Shown here: positions 36,262-49,125 of the stretch, piece by piece
Position numbering within the stretch: the stretch's first letter is position 1
How the letters are laid out: the number at the start of each line of letters is the position of its first letter
Assembly: GCA_013397845.1 (NCBI GenBank)
Contig: VZTG01006780.1
Coordinates: 1,127,693-1,191,692, forward strand
Direction: 5' to 3'
Length of the DNA: 64,000 bases
Source of the DNA: Melanocharis versteri
Taxonomy: Eukaryota > Chordata > Aves > Passeriformes > Melanocharitidae
Notes under the pieces: model-generated
Database searches by the model: none
What the model was told of the DNA's origin: nothing
Seen by the model: only the letters and a program-made list of their open reading frames with translations
Position numbers and translations under genes: made by a program

Positions 36262-36850
36262 TAAAAGTTCTAGCTAGGAAGTGATTTTATTTTCATTGAT
36301 TTTGACTATTTTTACAATGTAAACAGGAAGGTGAGTGTATGTAAATTATACTAGAAGGTAAAAAAAGAAAGGCACATGCTTTTATTCAATCCACTTTGTT
36401 TTTCTCTCTTTCTCACACTTTCTAATATTTACATTTAAAATAATATGCTGCAGCAGTTAATCACATGTAATGAGGTCTTGTCTGTAATCTCCTGGTGAAA
36501 AAAAGATATAAATCTGGAAGGCTAGGTACAATTCTGATCTCATGGATCTGACTTCAAATATTTGACTTAGCGGGGGTTCTCTTGGTAAATGAAATCAGAA
36601 CCAGAGTTTTCTGTCTTGCAGTAAGCACTGGCTGTCTTTTATGTAGCATGTTTAACCTGTAGCCCTTAATTGGTCTAATGATTAAGTACCACATTATTTT
36701 TCAGACACCCAAGCTCTTACAGATAAATCTCAAAGAGACATTATTTGATTTAAAATCAGTACTAGTGATTTGATGCCTAATGACTTGCTGTTAAGTTCCA
36801 CTGGAACTGAGACAATATAATCTACCTCAGTAACAAAGCATCAAATATGA
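36262..36850. promoter_or_regulatory. AT-rich region with homeodomain-type motifs, candidate conserved non-coding element
   Basis: The stretch is AT-rich with several TAAT-type motifs and an inverted repeat CTTAAT-N10-ATTAAG at 36665-36686. It contains no long frame and no recognised repeat. AT-rich single-copy sequence dense in TAAT cores is common in developmental enhancers, but conservation cannot be judged from one sequence. Inference only. Confidence 0.2.
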
Positions 36851-39800
36851 GTGTGTCATAGACTTTTAATTATTATTATCAATCTTCTTTTCTATCTCAT
36901 TTTTTTTCTCTCGAGTCCACATGTTAATCTGTATGTTGCTCTCCAAATAATTACACAAAATCAGGTCTTGTCCTGAGGAAGCTGCTGTAATTTTCCACAA
37001 GGTGAAGGATCTCAGAAATCCTACAAAGCAAAATATCTTCTTGTGAGTCGTGGTGATTAAAAGACAAGATGCAAAGTAGGATATTTCCTGGGTGTTTTGT
37101 GGGTTTCTTCTGTTCTCTTTACCTTTCATTCTTTTCTTCTGGCCAATTGCTTTCTCCCTCAATTGCACTCACAGGTACTTTTCATAGAGAGAGAATAACT
37201 ATAGATGTTAAAAATTCATTGGTAAAACATATGAGCATCAGAATAGCATTAATTTGCAGTTAACCAGTAGATGCTGCAAATTAGGAAGTGACTAAATGCA
37301 ATATAAGAGCAAAAATCATGTATTATAAAACATACTCTTTTCATTTATTTGGACAGTTGTAGTTCAGTTTTTAATTATTAATGGTAATACTCCTCAATGT
37401 GCTAGTAAATGTGCTGTTTTATATTTAGTAAAAAATGAAGTCTTAGTAAAACATGAAGTCATTACAGCACTCAGCTGTTAATTATTGCTTAGGGATAGAG
37501 GGAAGATTACAAATATTGTTCAGGTTAATGAAGCATGAATCAGCTGCCTCCTGCAAGGAAGAGCTGAATATCTTACGTGCTACTGCAGACACACTCATTC
37601 TGCAGTCTCTTTGTTTTTACATTGGCTTGAACATCAGCACCTGAAATCAAGCCTTCAGAGATGCATTTGATGCATTTCAGAACTGTGAAAGTCTGTTAAT
37701 AGCGGGGGAAAGTCTGCATTGATCCAGCTTCTACAGAATTCAATGAGACTTTGTTGGAGATTTTGCAGTGTCCAGGTCAGGACACTAGAAGAGTCACTGA
37801 CATTGCTTGTGCTGTTTGGAGAAGTGAGAAGTGTGGATTGCCTGCATTGAATCCAGGCAGTTCTACCAGGAGGACTGCTGAAGCAGTGTGCAACTGCCTC
37901 CTCCACATTCGTGTGCAGCTGTGGGGGAGTGTGGCCAACCATCAAGAGCTCTATGAGGCGAAGCAATGATTTTGGATCCCCTCTGCTGATCCATTCATTC
38001 CTCAGGTAGTGGACAGAAAGGCTGGAGGGACACTCACTTTGCAATGCTATCTGAAGCTACTGCAAAAGATTTTGAGTACACACCTAACTTGGCCCTCTGC
38101 TTGGACAGGTTTTGCATACAACCTCTTTGACAGTATTTCCTCTACCGTACAACATGCCACATTTTGTTTAGTTGGCAAGAGAGACCCTTTGGTTAATACA
38201 ACCAACAAGTATTCAAAAATGCCTGCAAAAATAAAAGCTGCTGACTCACATGGATGGTGCCTCTAGTCCCTTTTATTGCCTTTTACAGGCATGAATGAGT
38301 TCTGACTTGCAGAATTACTGTAGAAACCAAGCATCATAAATACCAGCAGTCAAAAAAAGCTGTGCCTGCATAACACTCCTGGGTCTATTTTTAAAAAACC
38401 TCTGAAAATCGTGGTAGATGTACTCAACAATTTTAAGTGGGAGAGAATGCAAGTCCTAGTTGCAATTCCTTGATTGTCCCAACCAAAGAAGAACTTGGAT
38501 GGCAGCTTTCATCACAGCTTGCACAGCAAAAGATTTCTAATGCTCAGAGCCATTAACTCTAAAACAAACCCTGAACTAATGCAAACCCCTGTAAGAAAGC
38601 ACATGCTGGTAAAAGGCACTTCCTCTTTGTGGAGACTTCATGAGTGGGAACAAAAAGTTGCATTCATTATATAGATTAGTAACAGTAAATAATTAATTCA
38701 AGGTGCTCTAGTCCTGAGAGCTCAAGTTAGAGGGAATGAATTCTGACCCTGCAGGAAGCCACCCTGGAATCTTAACCAGCAGCCTGGGTCTGGAGGCAAA
38801 AAGGAGGTGAGAGCCCTCTCCTCCCCCAGCACAAAGAGGAAGGTTAGGGTGGGTAGAAGGACCACCCTTCTGGAAGGTTTGGTGGGAACAGCTCTGTGTG
38901 GTGCTTACCTCCTTGCAGTAGGGTTCTCTGCTATTAACAGGCACCTTTCAGCTCTTTGCATTCTATCAAACCAGGCTGTTCACTGAAGGTTAAATATTTC
39001 TTTGTGTACTTAGCTGGCACAGAAAGAAAGCTTAGCACACGAAGTTTTGCCACAGGAAAGTTTATCCCTTGCTAACTCATGGTGTCTCTACTGGAACAAG
39101 GTGGTGTCTTCACCCGAGTTGCTGGTAGTGAGGTTTGCACAGAAAGACAAACTGCTTTTCATTATTGGCATTGTTAGCTGGCAATATCACCACTAGACCT
39201 CAGTCTGAATAGAAATCAAAACATTTTTTTCCAAATTTTATGCATTTTTTTTACATGTAGAATTTAAGAAGTTTAGGAGGGGCAGCCCCTCAGAAGAGAG
39301 GGTGTCGTGAAATTGAACTGCAATTGTTAAATATGTTAAGTACTCATATCAGCTAGCGTTTTCCTAATATTTTTCTGCTCTGTGAATGTGGTGTGAATGA
39401 CATTTCCTATAGACAGAGGGATACCATGAGAAAACCTGAATTGCAATGACTGAGGCCCTTCAGGCCAGCCTGGACCTGTGGCTGGACCATGCCCCTCATG
39501 CATGGCAGGATGCTGACAAGCTGGCAGCACCCTTGTCCCATCACCTGAACATCCCTCGACCACCGAGGAGAGATGTAGCCCCTGAGGGCTGCATCTGCCC
39601 CAGCAGCGCTTCTCACTGTGATTTCTGTAAAGGGTTTTGTTGGGATTTGTGTGCTGCAAAGACTCAGCTCCTGTCAGGATGGGAACAGCCTGGCTTCCCT
39701 CTTCTCCCTGCTTTTCTGCTTTTGGGTATGCAGGAAACCAGACCGCGTGATCTGGGACAGGGTTTAGAAAGCGACAATGGTGTGAGTCAAAATGAGATGT

Positions 39801-42800
39801 TCCTGAGGTTCTGTATTTAGTCCGGCCTCTCCAGGAACATCGCCTCTTGTATACCATGTGTCTGCCTTCTCCTGAGGATCAAGCGGTCATGTTAGACAAA
39901 AACATGTTAAAATGGTACCTTTTTCTGCCCTCTCTCAAGCAGCCATCTGGCAGCCATCAGTCATGGAGATGCAACACATCTGGAACACGCTGTTGAGTAA
40001 TCATCTGGGGTCACATTGCAAAGCTTTCCACAGGTTTGACAATATCCATCATCAGATAAAAGTCTGGCATCATTTTCTAAGTGAAAAGCAAAGTAAAACT
40101 TGAGTAAGAACACCTGTGTTGGACGTGCCTGTGATTATCAACCAAACTACTTCTGAATTCTTTGTGCCACACGAAAGAGATACTTAACGCATAGGTGAGA
40201 GAGACTATGAGAAAAAGACATGACTCTGGTCTTACGCTATTTATGTACCCAAAGTATGACAGAGCACGGTTAGGACTTGCAGGACCCTAAAGATGGAAGC
40301 TGGCATAGCAGCGAATTTGCTGTGGGAGTCGTCGCAGAGACTGCCTTCACAAATGAGAAAAGGTAGGGAAACATTTGTCTGGAATGTGTTCAGGAAGAGA
40401 CACAATGACAAAACAAGGTTTCTTCCCCCATCATTACTTCTGCCTCAGCTGAGTAGGCAGGGTGTTGTCTGTGCTGCCTGCCACTGGTGAGCAGAATCTA
40501 ATTCATCAGCCTCGCTGCAGATGGTGCCATCCCCTGGGACCTCAGCCGGCTCATGATCCATGCCAGCATCCTCACAGGGAGAGGGGAGGGAAGCAGAGAG
40601 GCTGGGAGAAAGGAGCCTCTGGGAGACTGAGGATGCCACGTCCTGCTGCTGCTGTACCTCTTTGCCTTTTCTCCACACAGCTGAAAAGGGCAAAGGCAAT
40701 GATGCCATTCCCAAAGACTGTGAGGGCAGCTGGGCTTTGAAATTAAAGTGAACTTTTAGGCAGCTGTTGCTCTGCCTTCCTCAGAGCAAGGATGTGCTCT
40801 GGTGAGGGAGCAGCAAGCCTAGGTGTTGTATCCACTTCTCATTTGCTAAAACCTTCGTCCTCTCTGGCAGCCCAGGCAGTGACTGCAACAGTGCCTGGCT
40901 ATGGGAGAGCAAAGAATTCCACTCCAGTGAGCAGTGGCCTGTAAGATCTAGGACAGCACTGGCCATGCCGCCAGCTGATGGTCTGAGCACTGCTTGGTGA
41001 GGCAGGCATTTCCCTTTCATGCTTACACGGTATTGAGGAAAGGCTTATCTTTTCATTTGCCCTTACAAGCAAGACTGGGAGTCAATAGATGTATTAGAAA
41101 TAAATACAGAAACAAACAACAAAAGTAGACAGTAGAGACTGTTATGCAGATTTTCCGTGGGCCTAATGCAACTGGCAGATTTCTGGATGTTGCAGAAGGC
41201 TGGGGGCATTGTGAGGGATCAGTTCCTACCACGGCTCTGCCATCCTGTCCAGAGAACACTCTTCCTCAGAATACACACCATTCATACTGTACACAAAACT
41301 GAAATATGTATGAGCAAAGAAGCAGTCCCAAGTTTGCTTCCCTTATAATTTCCCATGGGGGAAAAAACACTGTGAAAAGAAAAGGAAGAAAGTTTCAAAC
41401 AAGTTATTATATTTATGGGGAAAAAAAGGGCATGCCTTATCCTTGTAAAGAAATATTTCCTCCACCCCTTCCTTGCCTTTGAAAGGAATCAGATAGCTAT
41501 TAAAAAGTACCTTCCTTTTAAAAAGGACAATGAACATTTTGATTAAAAGGACCTTTTGAGTATTTATATGATTACCTCTTTTGTCACCCTGGCAGCATCT
41601 GCCTTGCTGGCTGCTCAGCATCTGGCATGTGCTGCCTCATGTCAAGAAGGCCCTGATTTCTCATTCAGACAGGGGGTGGGTGAGAGAACAGACGTACGTA
41701 TACATGGAAAGGCTTTTGCCAAAAGAATAAGGCCATTTCCCTGACTGCTACTGCTGCTGGTTGTTTGGCCACAGTACTGCTGGAACACAGCACCCCTCTC
41801 TTCCCACTGCAGCACGCTGTGAGTACCAGATGGCTGGCTCGTCAGGGTCAGCTCTCCATCAGCGCTTCCGCGGGCAGCGTGGCCAGGCAGGGCATTTTAG
41901 GTCAGTATTCCCAAAATTTCATCTGCTTATGGAGGAGAGGCCTTTTTACTCTTCCAGGCTTCCTTGTTTTTCCACAGGTCATGGCAGGACATCCAAAGCA
42001 CTCAGCTTTGGCTTGGCAGTCAGTGTTTTCCCTCTCGGGGCAGCAGGCTGGAGCGGGCTATCATGGGGCGCTTGGGAAAATCCCAGCACTTTGTTTGATG
42101 TACTCACATCCACCCTACACATGGCAGGAAATCTTTGAAATTTGCAAGATCAGCCTTATTTTGTGCATACTCATTTCTCTAAAACTATCTTTGGTAACAC
42201 GATTGATGACTCACACAAACATTAGTCATACTTTGCGCTGCGTGTAATTCCTTGCCTTGCAGAATTTCAAAGAGTGTTTCAAAGATGATTTAAAATATCC
42301 ACAATCCATGAAAGATGAAGGGGAATAGGTCCATTTCAAATGTAGCTACTTAATGAAGGCTGAGAGAGCAGTGATTTGCCCAAGTAAGACAGAAGGCGAC
42401 TGCCAAGGCTTGAGTCCTGAATCTCCAACTGCTGGGCAATATGAACACTCTTTTTGCATTGAGTCCCTTCCTAATACCATTTTAAGATACATGTATCAGC
42501 AACCTTACTTAGAAGTCAGAAAAATAGTAACAGAAACCTTTTTGACTCCTACTCCATCATCCCCATGCTTATGCAGCATTCCTTCCAAATTGAGAACTGC
42601 ACTTCTATGTGTTTTCCCTCTGCCAAATCCCTAAATGAAGAAGCTGCTCGTTGTGGGGCTGGTTATGCTTTCTTGAATCGCCTTTCAATATCTAGAGTGC
42701 ATTGTTTCATTAATTCTCATTATTAAAGTCTTACTTCTACTGCCTTCCTCAAGATTTGGAAAGAACCCTGTTACGTGCTGAAATACAATAGATATTCTTG

Positions 42801-45312
42801 TTCAGGGTGGGACAACAGCTTTGATCTGTAGCTGATTATAGGAGCCCTGCGGCCTGAAGGTGTGGACAACTAATGAGAAAACAAGCCAAAGTAGAAGTAT
42901 TTGGTCTGTCCCACGACTGTGTGACTCTTCCACATGACTGGGTACCTGTGTAACCTTGGTTGCATCTGTTGCAGCCCAACATTTTTGAACTCTCTTCTAC
43001 TTTGACACAACAGCCCCATTAACAAGCAACAGGCAGAGATGGCCTCTGAGCTTTGCACGTGGCCCCTGTGTGTGAAAGAAAATAGAAGGAAACTCTTGGA
43101 GGGTCCAGCTGGTGAAGGAACAGGTGACAAAGATAATGCCTTTGGTGTCATTCACTGACCGTGCTGTAGTGGAGACTTCAGCTGGAGACTGTTGGGTTTT
43201 TTAACTGTAAGTTTGCAAGAAAGTTTAGGGTTCATTCTGTTTTATTATAGAGCAAAACTACTGAAAGCATAAAGAAGAAAATCTTGGGCCAGACTTGAAA
43301 AACAGGTTAAAATGGGGGAGAGTTGTTATTTTTTAGTATATCTTGGGTACTTTTTATTTGGTTTTGACTTTTTTCTTTGTATAGCATACTCAGATCATGC
43401 CTTTTCTACTCTTGTTTTCTGCATGACTAGAAGCATAAAATTCTGGTTTATATTAAAAAAAGAAAGGTGGTATTCTCATTTGTTTTCAATGCCTGAGGCT
43501 TCAAGAAACAGAACACGCTGTGAGTCGCCAGCGTAAGATACAAGCAAGTGGCAATATTGTATCAGTGATTTAGATGTCTCCTCTCATTTTACCTGCTGTA
43601 TTAGAGAGCGGTGATCCACCCATCAGAACAAATAGCACAGCTTGGAAACAAGTAACAAAGTGATTTTATTTTACTGAGGTGATGAACAGCCTCTCTCTTC
43701 AAATAATGTGCAGTCATTAGCCTTCCCTATTAAAGTGCAACACAAGGAGGGATTACTTTAACCTCGTTTTGCTCATTTAGAAATTAAGCATCTGACCTGA
43801 GTTAGTTGCCTAATTCTTTCTGCAGTCAATGGAGGTGGTGTCAGCCGATGATTCATCCCACCTACCCATGTACCTGGAATAAAAGGGGATGAATCAACCA
43901 GAGCTGCCTCCCTCCATTGCCGCAGGCTACAGAGGCAGTACAGACACCGGTTCAGCTGAGAGACTTCACTTCTGGCCAGGTACATTCGGGTGAGGTGAAG
44001 CCCTTTGTGTGCTGGCTGAGGGGGCCAGACTCCCCCTGGCTCCTGGGAACACCTTCCTGGGATCCTTGAGCCTGGGTGTCTCCTCTGACTAAAGCAGAAG
44101 CAGAGGGAGCTGAGCCAACCCATTTGTTCACCTAATGTGTTGGCTGATGTGTCTCCCTGTGACACACTGGGCCAATTCCCTACATGTCTGGGAAACAGAG
44201 CTGGATCCTGAAAGAAAAAGCAAAACAGGCTTGAGTGTATTTCCCAGGGGAAGCATAAGCCACCTGAGAGCAGAAGCCACATGAAGCTGTAGACAGAGAA
44301 GTACAGCAGTGCTGATTAATGCAGGCAAGCAGTTCCCACACCATCCAAGCCAGGAGGTTCCCAGTCACGAAGGATACCGTCATTTTTACCCTCTGGGATT
44401 CAGGCACAATGGGGGCAGGTCTTGTGCTCTGCGACTGAACTGTAGCTACTCACAATGGAACTCATCCACAGAAACATAAACCCGTGTATCCTAGCTTAAA
44501 ACAATCCTAACTTTAGTAACTTTGAGTGTTTTTATTGTTCATACACACATCTGGAATATTTTTCTCTAAAAATCAAGGTATCATGTGACTAGATGTCTAT
44601 CAGGTTATTGTGCATATTGCATAACTAATGCTTTGTTAAGCAGCTTCAGGTGTCCTGTGCATCCTATATCCTGGAAAGCTAAAGAGAAACACTGAGTTTG
44701 CATTCTGGTTATCCTTAATTATCAGCTAAATGATATTCCTACCAAATCTGTACCCTGATGATGAGATTTACCAGTACCTCTCTGAGTAACTGCAATGAGA
44801 TACCTGTGTAAACAGGTACTTTTCTGGAACAAGGACATGTAACAGTGTTGGTATTGACTCCTCTGTGTAGGAATCTGTGCCTCAGTTTTTACATTTTGGT
44901 TGTCAACGAACCTCGTTGTCTTCTCCCTTCCTGGGATTTCAGAGTGTTTCAAGTTATGCTCCATTTTACTAATGCAGATGCTAACTGCACCTCTGGAGAC
45001 TTCTGAGCCAAATACAAGGTAGACTTTTTTCAATTTCCATCACCCTTTAGATTGGAAGCAAGTTATTTATTGAAGAGAACAACAGCAGGTAGGAAACAGA
45101 ATATAAAACAGATCTTCAAAAAGATGCAGAGGATATAATGGAGACATGGTTGCAGAGGTCAAGAGCTGTGAATCCAAGGGCTAGAATTTGAGTTCTGGAA
45201 GAGAGAAAGGCTGCAGAAGCACCCAATAGAGTAGATGCATTAAATCTCAGCAATATGTGGAACATCCAGGAAAAAAGTCAGACATATGAACATATGACAA
45301 AGTTATAATGGA
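36851..45312. other. Non-coding single-copy sequence
   Basis: No recognised gene. Longer incidental frames lie at 39336-39857 (minus, 173 codons), 41765-42247 (plus, 160 codons) and 43773-44282 (minus, 169 codons). Two or so frames of this length are expected by chance in 64 kb, and none resembles a known protein. A short hairpin (GAGGGGC-A-GCCCCTC) lies at 39277-39291. A possible MIR fragment at 42316-42440 is listed separately. Confidence 0.55.
42316..42440 (-). mobile_element. Possible MIR SINE fragment
   Basis: GATGAAGGGGAATAGG near 42316, then GTGATTTGCCCAAGTAAGAC (42372-42391) and TTGAGTCCTGAATCTCCAAC (42410-42429) parallel the reverse complement of MIR ('gatgaggaaactgagg ... gtgacttgcccaaggtcac ... 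ttcgaacccaggtctcc'). Highly diverged, by-eye match. Confidence 0.4.
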
Positions 45313-45342
45313 CATATGGACATATATGCATATATATATATA
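45313..45342 (+). repeat. (TA)n / CATATA-rich microsatellite
   Basis: Imperfect CATATG and CATATA units ending in six uninterrupted TA units (45331-45342). Confidence 0.8.
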
Positions 45343-45344
45343 AG

Positions 45345-47385
45345 AAGCTCAGCTTATGAAGAAAAAAGGTATAAGTACAAAAGGTGTAAGTAAGTAAGCA
45401 CTCTGGTTGGTGAGAAGGCTCTAGGATGAAGAAAGCAGGAGAAATCTCTTCTGTTGGTGATAAACTTCAGTCTAGGCAGTACTATTCGTAATTAGGTCTC
45501 AGAAAGAAGTTTATTACCAGAAATTAACTGTAAAGATATCCAGAACAGGCCAAACCAAAGCAAATTTTGGGAGTGGGTTATTAGTTCAAAAGGAAATAGT
45601 TATGGTGATTACCCAGTTTGATCCTTACCAAGGGGAATACAAATGAGTGACTGACTTGTTTTTGGGACAGCGTCTCCTCCAGAAAGACATTAGGTAACTG
45701 ACTGGATCCTTCGGGATGTAGCACTGGATTCCCTTTGGTGGCCGTTACCCTGTTGCTGACATTCAGCTAATGAAGAGGAGCTTGTTAATGCTTTTTCATG
45801 GGCTATTTTAATTCGCAGTCATCATAATTTCCAGTGTGATTCATGTACTGGCACAGAGCAGCAAGTTTTGCTTGTCTCAAGCTGGGGGCAGAAAGGACTG
45901 GAGCTCAGACAGCAGGGAACAGCTGGCCTTTCACTTGCATAATGCCAGAGCAGAGATGAGGCAGAGGAGTGGATGGTACTGTTTGGAATGTATTTCCATT
46001 TAAAAGAATAAATCCACATAGTGGAAAATGACTTTTTGAAGGGTAAGAGACATAAAGTGTCCCAGCTTTCCATGTGCTGAAGGGAAAGAACAGCAGAGAA
46101 AAGAGCAAAGCTCCCCTCCTAGGCACCCACCCACAGCTGCTGGCTGCAGCCCAGCTGAAGTGACCACATCCTTGGAGTGAGCGCAAGGCGGCCTAAGTGG
46201 TAATAAAGGGAAATGCTAGCAGTGGGTTCTAACGAGCTAATTCACTCTGAGACGTGATTATCCACAACTTAGAAACAAGTGCAGCTAAGAAATCATGAAC
46301 GAGTAATTCCCTGAGAGGAGGTTTTCCTATTTTTCTTTCAATTCTGTTTTACTGTAATCTTCTGGATTCCAATCCTGTGATAATTGAAATGTAAGCACTT
46401 GCAAAGGCTACAAGTTTCAAAGCTCCTAATTCTGCTCTCACTAGAGGCTGGTACACATGACAGGAGTTTTGCCAACTCATTAGCTCCCTCAACCAAGGGT
46501 GTTGCTCTCCCATCTCTCCTCACTATGCTGCCAAAAGCTAATGCAGACACAAGTCCTCCAGCAAAAACACTTTTGACATGTTTAGACTAAATTCTGGGAA
46601 ATGATTTAAGCTCTACCTGAGAGGGACTGTTTGTACCTGAGTGTGTGGGTGCATGCAGGAGAGGGGCCTGAATTAGGTTTTCTGCTGAGTTTGTCAGTTC
46701 ATCAAGGCATGCTGTTCCATAACAGAGAGCCAGTCCAGGCCTGTGTCCAGATGCTCTTCAGCTTCACAGAGTTTACAGACTAAATACAGAGCTACCTTTT
46801 GGGTCTGTCTGCAATCTGTATTCACACCTGCTCTTGCTAAAGCAGAACCCAATTCTGCAGTCCCTCCATGGGAAGCAGAAGTGTATCCAGGAAGGTAAGC
46901 GGAGCTAGCATGGATTTTTTATGGTAGCATGAGTAAAGAGGGGCAGAAATTGCTTGTAGTGATACCTCAGTCACCTGAGTCCTTTACCCCAAAAAATACA
47001 GCATTTCGCACTGAAGTCCTAATGCTGAGTTTGGAGTGAAAATGGGGAATGAAAAGGCACACAGCTGTGAGCTGACACTTTAGACTATGAAAAATATCTT
47101 CCACACTTTTTAAGTCTTGGTTTGTCTCTTCAGGAAACACTTATTATAGCAGTAGAGAAGTATTATTAAAAAAGTAAAATGAGAAACATTCTTCATTGCC
47201 CTGGTAACCATAAAAGCTTCGTAAAACCATCACGAGAATAAGTGACCTCCTGTCACTCCTTAGCCAGAAGCTGAATTCGGAAAATAACAGGGCATCCCAC
47301 AAGGATGGGATAGGAGGCAGAGAGGCTTTCTGCATTCTGCCCTGGTTTTGCCCTTTCTTCACTCTTTCTCCTTTGTGTTTACGTG
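45345..47385. other. Non-coding single-copy sequence
   Basis: No recognised gene or transposon. Short open frames near 45820-46190 and 46340-46590 match nothing I know. Confidence 0.55.
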
Positions 47386-47390
47386 GACAG

Positions 47391-47420
47391 GATATTGATT
47401 CCAGAAGTGACAGAGGCAAG
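47391..47420 (+). other. Candidate 30-nt microexon
   Basis: A long pyrimidine tract (about 47346-47380) ending in ACGTGGACAG at 47390 forms a strong 3' splice site. Thirty bases later, AAG|GTAAGT at 47420/47421 is a full-consensus 5' splice site. The segment is a multiple of three and open in two frames: DIDSRSDRGK, or ILIPEVTEA with one base carried in and two out. Tiny exons with strong flanking sites are known in vertebrate neuronal genes. No gene is recognised. The second frame joins in phase to the terminal-exon candidates at 48904 and 50579. Confidence 0.22.
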
Positions 47421-48903
47421 GTAAGTCAAAGCTCCTCTTTGTTTTTCTGTAAGGAGGAGGTCAGCCTTGTTCCAAATCTAATGCTCCTGGCGCACTCTGC
47501 TCCTCCTTGTGCTGCCTGGGAAGTCTCAGAGAGCTGCCGGTTGCATTTACACTAATGATTGTTTTTCTCCCTCTGCCTCCCCCTCCAAGCTTACTAAGCT
47601 TTTTCTTTCAGCATGACCAATAAAGCATGAATGCAAATAGGCCTGATGGTTTTTTTTCCCTCCTTTCATTTTTATTTTGCCACTTTTAGAAGTAACTGAA
47701 GAAAACAGTGTCATTCTGTTCCAGAAGAGCTTTTATACCAAGCTGACACTGTACATTTAAATATGTATTGCTTCCTCTATCATTTGCATTTTAATGTTCC
47801 AAACCAATAATCACGAAGTCTTGTGTGAAAATGTGAAATAATAAGGATGGAGAGAAGCTTGGATCTGATTCTAAACCTTGCTGAATTACACCTAGAGGTG
47901 GCAATTCTGTGAGAGACCCCTCTAAGAAATTTATTTAGATAAATGTAGATGTTCTGCGAGAGACTGTGCTGAACTGCCCTGAGTGTTTGTCTGAAGACTC
48001 TAGCTTTTAGATACTGAATCTGTAGAGCCTAGCAGGCTTTTTCCAGGGCAGCTGGTGCCCTGGTAATGTGTCTTTACCCTGCTTTAGAGGAGTCGCCCTC
48101 CAGGTACGCTGAAGAGTAGACTCCTTCATTATTTTGCCAATTGCTACTGATACCATTAATCTGGTGACATTTCACAAGCATGCTGCCTACCCAGGGTTGG
48201 TCTGTAAACAGCACATGTGGTTCATATTGCAAAAACAAGCGCCTACCAAAGGTCATAATATTTTTGTGTTCTGCTTCATTATTGCCATCATTGAGCTCCA
48301 CAGTATAGAACAGAAGGGCAGAATATCCTATTCAGAATTTACCCTGTGGACGTAAGAATTTTGTTTAATGTTCAAAGTTACCCATTTGCAAGAAATTGTT
48401 ACATTGTGTAATGTAAGAAAAGGTTTTTCCTGTGCTTCTTTTGAATAGTGTCTGTAAGTGAGGGGTTAGCTTGGAAGAAATAACTACTGGTGGCCCAGTT
48501 CTAGAAAAGCATTTTGTCTGCAATTTATTCTGCTTTTCTTTTTTTTCTTTCAAGAGAAAAATATATCTAGCTATAAAAGCAAAATACATTTCTTGTATCA
48601 CAGCTGTCATGAATTTAAATTCCCTCTTGGATCCTTACCACACAATGTATCTCCACTGCAACATTTTGTTCCTTTTATAAATATGAAGCACTGAAGAACA
48701 AGATATTGAATATTTGAGGTGTAAATCTGACAGAAGAGTTTTCTTCTCAGTCTTAGGATGGAACCAGAAACAAACCCTTTAATAGCATAAGAACCAGTAT
48801 GGATGTTAATTTAGAGCTGTAATGATGCTCAAGATATTTCTTTTACACCCTTGATTAAATTGCTTTACTGGTTCTTTGCCTGCTCTGCCTGTTTTCCTTC
48901 CAG

Positions 48904-49125
48904 GCTTTCCTCCAGGCCACAGATTAGCGCTTTCATTATGAACAACTGTAGTATGAAGCTAAACCCAGGTTATGAAGAATCTATCTCTTCCTCAACATTT
49001 TCCCCTCTCTCTCCCTTTCATCTTGGTGATGGTGCAATCAGTTTCAAGAGAAGATGAAAGTGAGAAGAGCAAATAAGGGGAAGCATGAAGAAAGTTAGAA
49101 TAATAAAAGTGTGGATACCTAGAAT
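48904..49125 (+). other. Candidate terminal exon with stop and polyadenylation signal
   Basis: A very strong acceptor (GCCTGCTCTGCCTGTTTTCCTTCCAG region, ending at 48903) opens a frame of 50 codons after one carried-in base, ending in TGA at 49055-49057. A canonical AATAAA follows at 49102-49107, 45 nt beyond the stop, and a GTGTGG element lies just downstream. Acceptor, open frame, stop and polyadenylation signal in correct order resemble a last exon. The peptide (start LSSRPQISAFIMNN, end GDGAISFKRR) is not recognised. The frame is also open upstream of the acceptor, which weakens the case. The end coordinate is a guess at the cleavage site. Confidence 0.22.

Noticed and set aside
39336..39857. 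A 173-codon minus-strand frame
   Set aside because: This length is expected once or twice by chance in 64 kb. No domain, and the plus strand is open as well.
42930..42990. MIR-like CTGTGTAACCTTGG
   Set aside because: A single short landmark with no supporting flanking matches.
43773..44282. A 169-codon minus-strand frame
   Set aside because: Unrecognised, with length within chance expectation.
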